NCBI GenBank assembly: GCA_963693085.1
Contig: OY856410.1
Location: 891,573,835-891,637,834, forward strand
Source: Alisma plantago-aquatica
Taxonomy: Eukaryota; Streptophyta; Magnoliopsida; Alismatales; Alismataceae
Length of the DNA: 64,000 nucleotides
Direction: 5' to 3'
In this document: positions 58,621 to 64,000 of the stretch, in pieces
Numbering within the stretch: position 1 is the first letter of the stretch
How the letters are laid out: each line of letters starts with the position of its first letter
The notes under the pieces: model-generated
The model's database searches: none
Told to the model about the DNA's origin: nothing
Seen by the model: the letters and a program-made list of their open reading frames with translations, nothing else
Program-made: the position numbers and the translations under genes

Positions 58621-61600
58621 ACCTAGAGTTTAAGTAAAAAATGTAACTTGGTCATTTAGTATTTCTAATCAAGGTTATATTGACGAATCAAATTGGATGT
58701 TTATATTGTGCCCTTATTATATACATGTTTTTGATGCTTTATATATAATCTATAATTGCAGGGATTACCTAAACCACTATAAGTAATGTTATCATCATTG
58801 TATTCAAGATGATTGTTCTATCAGAAGGTTGTTATTATAATTTGAAATATATTATATTCTTATCATGAATATGCTTTAGTATTAGATATGGAATGACATC
58901 AATAATTATAAGTTGATATGAATAATTATGATATTTCTATTAACTATAGTGCATCTTAGTTGTTTGTGTACATTTATATCTTAGTGGGAGTAATCCTCTT
59001 GATGGGATTCTCTTAGAGTCTCACGTGGTTCTTGCATAATGGTTTTAGGTATGCTAACACAACAAAATGGGTGTAGTGATTAAGATCTAATAAGATATAG
59101 AACAGTTGAGTGTTGTCTATTCCTATACTCTCAATTCCCCGAATAATGGTAGGGTAGTTTATCTTGAATATACTGTTATTTATTTCCTCTGTGTTCCTTT
59201 CCAATTATGAGTTGTAACTTGATTCCTCTTCAAGGATATGAATCATCTTGCAAACCTATTTGTTGAAGTTAATGAAAATATTGAAAACTACATCCCATAT
59301 TGTCAATTCTTAATTTGATTTTAATGATAAACAATACACTTTTATAAATCTGTCATGTGATATTTTATTATGATCATTTCCAGTCTGATTTTTATGGGAA
59401 TAATTCTATTCAAAATGTTGTTTCAGTTTTTGGTAAGTTGTTAATTATATATTTTTTTAGGTTTGGGATTTGTCCAAATGATTTTTTAGTAGTTGGTCAG
59501 TGGGACAAGTTCTCACAAGTGTCATGTCAAAGTATATGTTAGTTGAGTCAACAAGGACAAAAGGAATTAGGATTAAAATGATACTTAAGGAATGCACATG
59601 GCACAAGCATGATACATGCTACTTAAACTCAATATTTGGATATTGTGATGAGGTATCCATGCATAAAGGGAAGAGAAAATATGAAGCTATGTGGCTATTC
59701 TCCTTTTGATTACTCTAACCAAGTAGTAAATTGAAAATATCCCAAAGAGTATAAATAAATGAAATCATGATGTAAATAATGAGATAAAAGATGGCAAGAA
59801 ATGTGGAACTAGGATTAAATCCAAATATGTTGAACAGGAAAAATGTATGGAATAGATTAAACCAAAGACAAAATGTACTAAACCAGATAAAGATAAAGCA
59901 TATTTTAACACATCAAACTTAAGAGTTTGATGATTAAAGAACAAATATGACACTATACAATTTGACTTAAATATGAATCATATAAAGAAGAGTTTCTAAA
60001 ACTTGAAAGAATACCTTCTATGGATAGGAATCTAGTTTTTGAAATTGAGATTTCCAAGAATGATGAGGTGAAGAAGTGATAACTCAATATATGAAACTAT
60101 TAATTATGTGTAGCAACAAGGAAAATCTTGAAGTAGTAAGCAAAATGTATGAATGCATGCGACTAAGATCATGAACAATTTTATTATAAGAAACACTTTA
60201 TATGTAAAAATCCATACATAAAGAGGAGAAGACGGATGATGAGTATGATTTTACATGATAAAGATTTAGGGTGATATAGAAGAAGAGTGGGACCAAATGT
60301 AATCTTAGACGAACTATTGACACCTCATTTTTGGGTGTCCATGAATCTTACAAATATTTGCTACTTTGATGCTTTACATAAATTGAGTTCTATCAGAGTA
60401 CGATGGGTAAAAACCCAATTTCCACAAATGGTATCACAAATAGTCCCACCAAACACATTCTGGTCAGTTTTGGGTGCAAAATTGATCTACACCCAATTCA
60501 GGAAGGATATGTCCCCAAAATAGACTAAGAAAAGCCTAAATTTTGATCCCAATGGGTCTTGAACCCTCATGGTAAGAATTAACACATTATATAGGCTATA
60601 GGTCATTCTTTTAAAAATCTCAATTTGACCCTACTAATTTTGGGTGCAAATATATTTTTCAACCTGATTACACAAAAGCTGAGCCCCCATCCTTTCAAGA
60701 ATATTATGATAAAGTCATTTCATTTGGGTGTTAAAGTGTTTCACACCTAAATATGATAAACTAGACCACACATATTTTGGGTTCCTTTTTTGGAGATCAC
60801 ACAAGGATACAAGGGGCTTCATACCTAGATGTGTCAAACCAAACCATATACATTTTGGGTTCCTTTTAGGAGACTACACTAGGCGTCAAAGGATTTCACA
60901 TCTAGATATTCCAAATAAAACCTCACACTTCTTTTAGTTTTATTCTAGAAAAGGAAACTTGTGCTCCAACACTTTTTTGCCTTCAAGTGTCAACTAAATG
61001 ACACCCATCAAAGCCATGTTGGTCTTGGGAAACATGAGGAAGGGCCACAGGGTACCCAGTGATTTTCCATAGAAAGAATAGGGTGTCATTTTGAGAAGGA
61101 AGGAAAAACCACCTCAATAACTCTCTCCATTCTAGAAAAGGAGAGTGGAGGATAATATTAGGGACAATGACTAATACGATGGTTGGAAGAGAATAAACAA
61201 ATCCACCTAAGTGAAACAAAGAGAGTGAGAGCAGCAGCGATTGCTTCTCTATGCAAAACTACTTGGTTCCTAGAAGTGCCAAATTAGTTGGTGCCCAAAA
61301 GTGTCGAAGAAGTCAGCCTGGGAAGTGTAGATTGTATCATAATTTTCTCCTGACCCTGATCTATTTCTAGTGGATTCCAATAGTTAGTTTAGCACTATGG
61401 CTATCCACTTGGCTCTTTGGAGTGTGAAACCCTTTCAAATGTGAAGTACAAATCAAGGTAAGAGCAACATCAAATTGTCTTATTCCTCATAATTTTCTAC
61501 CTTTATTTGATGTAAACCCCACAAATTGTGTTATGACATGGTATTTACGGTGCTAGTTCTGTACCTTTTCTTGATTCATAAATGCTTTTGATTAGATTAA

Positions 61601-62239
61601 GATTCTTGTACACCTTCCTTGCTTATCCTTTCAAAAGTCACTTTCTTTTTTGCTTTTCTAGGTTTTTCTGGCTAGAACTTAGGTGTGGACTCCAAACCAC
61701 CATTCTCATTTTTGATTTTCAATGGAAACACCAACCAATGTGTGTTATGAAGGAGTTGGGGTAAATAATCCTGATACAAGCAATTGATTAGAGAAATTAC
61801 TATAAAATGATCTTTTTTGGATGAGAGAATGTGAATAATTATGAGGAAATGAGTGAATATAGTGTAAGATCAGGAGACAATACCAAATATGATATAGAAT
61901 CATATTCATCAAGCATGTTTTATTATAATCACAATAAAAATTAAGGTGAATGACATATAGAGGGGCAAGTATAACATTTTCTATAATATTCATGAAGTCA
62001 GTAGGTTATTCCAAGATGAGACAAGAATATATAATGGCCTAATGATTGAATATGACGTTGATAAATAAGGGACTACAGATAAATACATACATTCACCTGC
62101 ATAAATAAAAACCAAGAAAAGAGAATCAAGTTAGGATCAAAAAGGCAAAATTCAAACAAACAATAAAGGATAAAAATGATGAGGAAAACTAGACAAAGTG
62201 AAAAAAACAATTATCTAGGTCTAAAATGACATTCCCCAA
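58621..62239. other. No gene seen; AT-rich decayed DNA
   Basis: No defensible coding frame. Around 59700-60250 the text loosely resembles the decayed LTR-like stretch at 38800-39300. A degenerate tandem repeat at 60741-60945 is listed separately. Frames such as 60983-61219 or 61745-61993 have no recognisable domains. Confidence 0.4.
60741..60945. repeat. Degenerate 78-bp tandem repeat, about 2.6 copies
   Basis: Units start at 60741 (TCACACCTAAAT), 60819 (TCATACCTAGAT) and 60896 (TCACATCTAGAT), with the shared block CATTTTGGGTTCCTTTT in the middle of the first two. The third unit is partial. Confidence 0.75.
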
Positions 62240-63650
62240 AATGGTTCCAAAATGCTAGGTGTGGCTACAACACACGAGGCTAGAGGAGTCTTGAATGAGG
62301 CACACTCATAATACAAATAACCTGCAAGAACGCAAGCTTGTTATGTAGTATAGGAGTGGCAAGTACGACGTCATATTCCATAGGTAGTGGGGTAGACACC
62401 TGAGATAAAATATTTCAATAGGTTTGCAAAAGTGGAAATTAGAGTTTTAAGGGTTCTAAAGGGGGTGTTTGGAGTTGCACGAAGGGTCATCCAAGAAGGG
62501 AGAGAAAGGATCAAATCAATGTTTAACTAGAATATAGAGTTAACAGACTAAGCAAAGGATCATATGAAAATTATGCTAGGCAAGTAGGAAATTACTATTA
62601 ATTAGGCTAAAGAAATGCATAATATAGTAATTAATTACACTACATTGGAACTTGCACTAATAATGAAAAGAATGACCTACACTTACATTGGATAGGGTAG
62701 CTAACACTAATCAAGGCAAGTAACTAAGCAAGAATATTGACCATTGATAATTCAACTAACACTAGAGGAAAAGAGAGTGAGCGAAGTAAACCAATCACTA
62801 TCTAACAAGAAGAAAAATAGGGTTGCAAAATATAACAAGGGTAGTGGGATGTTATGGGGTATGCAACTATCATCCAAGTATAAGGATCACATTCATGCAC
62901 ATAAATTGAACAATTAAGATACACAACTAAACAACAAGGAATATTGCCAATTATTAATCCTATCCTATTAGTTGACCATGCATATCATGGTGGCGTATAG
63001 GGGAACTAATCCCTAACACTTCCCACAAAACCTTACAAGGATCATTTGACTAAGGGATAGGTAAGCATTATTCTAGATCATCCAACTGTAGGTTTCTTTG
63101 AGTGATTCTCATATAACCCTTAGCGTCAAGGGGAGGTATAGGGTGTAGGAGAATGATGTTTCACTTCACAATACCTTGAATCCAACCACTTGACATGCTA
63201 TATTCTAAGGCATATGAAGGAGAATACCTAGATACTTAGATCTCACACCTAGGGTTATAGTAGTAGAGGAATAGATAGGAAAATAGGGGAACCAACTAAG
63301 GATCCATTAGTTGGACTTAGGAGTTTTATTCTTCTAGCCTCCTATTCCTTCTTATGCATACATATTTGGTGTTTTCATGCAATAATAATCACAAAATAAG
63401 TAATAAAGGTGAATAATAAATAATATAGCCATTGGACACAAAAATCAAAACATCATGCATAAATATTTCACAATGTATTACATATTTTGCCAGCAGACAA
63501 CCCAAAAGGGGGCTTAGAAACTCATAATAAAATAAAGTACAAAATAAGAAGGGAAGAATATAGAACCAAAGGAAAAGAAAGTCCATCTTCCAATCCATCA
63601 AAAGGGGGAAAACTAGAGATTCACCTTCTATAGCGATGGTGGCTTGGGGG
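62240..63650 (-). mobile_element. Second, diverged copy of the 34.5-36.8 kb LTR family (partial)
   Basis: Collinear similarity with 34660-35830: a CGCAAGC...GTAGTATAGG block at about 62330-62355, then many AACTAAG/AAGCAAG-type words, a GGCGTATAGGGGAACTAATCC block at 62992 (against GTGTGTAGGGGAACTAGTCC at 35250), and a TAGGTTTCT block at 63090. No CACGGCCGTG array is present, because the right half of the LTR is missing. It ends at about 63650, where unrelated sequence begins. Confidence 0.6.
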
Positions 63651-64000
63651 AGGGGTCTCAACTACATTTGAGCATCAACCTTCTCCCCCCATGCCTCTTG
63701 TCATTTGACATCTTGCTGGATTTGTGTAGGTGGAACCCCTCTCTACGGATCTTGTTGCTTTGTCAGCTCTGGTTCCTGTTACTTCTAATCTTTATCATAG
63801 AGCCGGTAGTTGGGTTTTTGTGGTGTTGTCTCTTTAGAGTGGTTTTAGTGTGATGGGCTCCCTCCTGTGGTCGCAACACCCCAAGAGAGGGTGAATATTC
63901 TCCTCCACTATTCCAGCAATGTCAAGCCTCCTTCCTTCGTTTCATTCTCTAATTCAATTGTCGTTTTTCTTAGTCCTTTTTTCATTAGTCAGTAGGTTAT
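63651..64000. other. No gene recognised
   Basis: The composition becomes richer in C and T, with CTCC-rich tracts. A 69-codon plus-strand frame (63644-63853) has no domain I can name. The sequence is cut by the window edge. Confidence 0.35.

Overview
The window is nuclear DNA from a seed plant with a large, repeat-rich genome. It is AT-rich, has no bacterial gene architecture, and I could not defend any ordinary host gene, tRNA, rRNA or CRISPR array. What can be recognised is transposable-element sequence, mostly broken: an En/Spm (CACTA) element, Ty1/copia and Ty3/gypsy LTR elements, L1-type and other non-LTR retrotransposons, and one tRNA-derived SINE. The species cannot be named from this sequence.

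Layout. 1-3018: right part of a CACTA element with a spliced, broken Ulp1/C48-protease-like gene and subterminal repeats. 3019-5827: minus-strand copia-type element (leader, initiator-Met primer site, 2.2-kb LTR) sitting against an older LTR fragment (to 6145). 6146-6981: right end of a second CACTA-like element. 6985-11784: decayed gypsy internal DNA and a 3.5-kb LTR. 13878-32031: a solo LTR (5-bp duplication ATGTT) split by a complete 15.3-kb chromovirus-like element (15297-30597, duplication TTATA). That element has LTRs of 6.2-6.9 kb, a gag remnant and no pol; one LTR carries an L1 fragment and a SINE that the other lacks. 33237-36931: a minus-strand non-LTR reverse transcriptase remnant split by a 2.26-kb LTR. 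42868-58620: a plus-strand L1-type ORF2 split by a 13.06-kb Athila-like gypsy element (43500-56561, duplication GGAAT) with gag, protease, RT/RNase H, integrase and a 3' ATHILA/env-like ORF, all on the minus strand. 58621-64000: decayed repeats, including a second copy of the 34.5-36.8 kb LTR family.

The most unusual signal is shared by elements that are otherwise unrelated. Nearly every LTR family here carries its own array of short, palindromic or inverted-pair motifs near its promoter: CCGATCGG in the copia LTR, CCATCGATTG in the 8-12 kb LTR, AAACGGTCTTGAGACCGTTT plus a TTAGGGTTT-like array in the chromovirus, CACGGCCGTG in the 34-37 kb LTR, and GTCGATACCATCGAC in the Athila-like element. 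In the Athila-like element the LTR motif array occurs a second time inside the element, between pol and the env-like ORF. There it is followed by a good TATA box and the ORF start 193 bp further on, which looks like a dedicated internal promoter.

Almost all premature stops in the Athila-like element are TAG where glutamine would be expected. This is the pattern left by deamination of methylated CHG sites in a long-silenced element.
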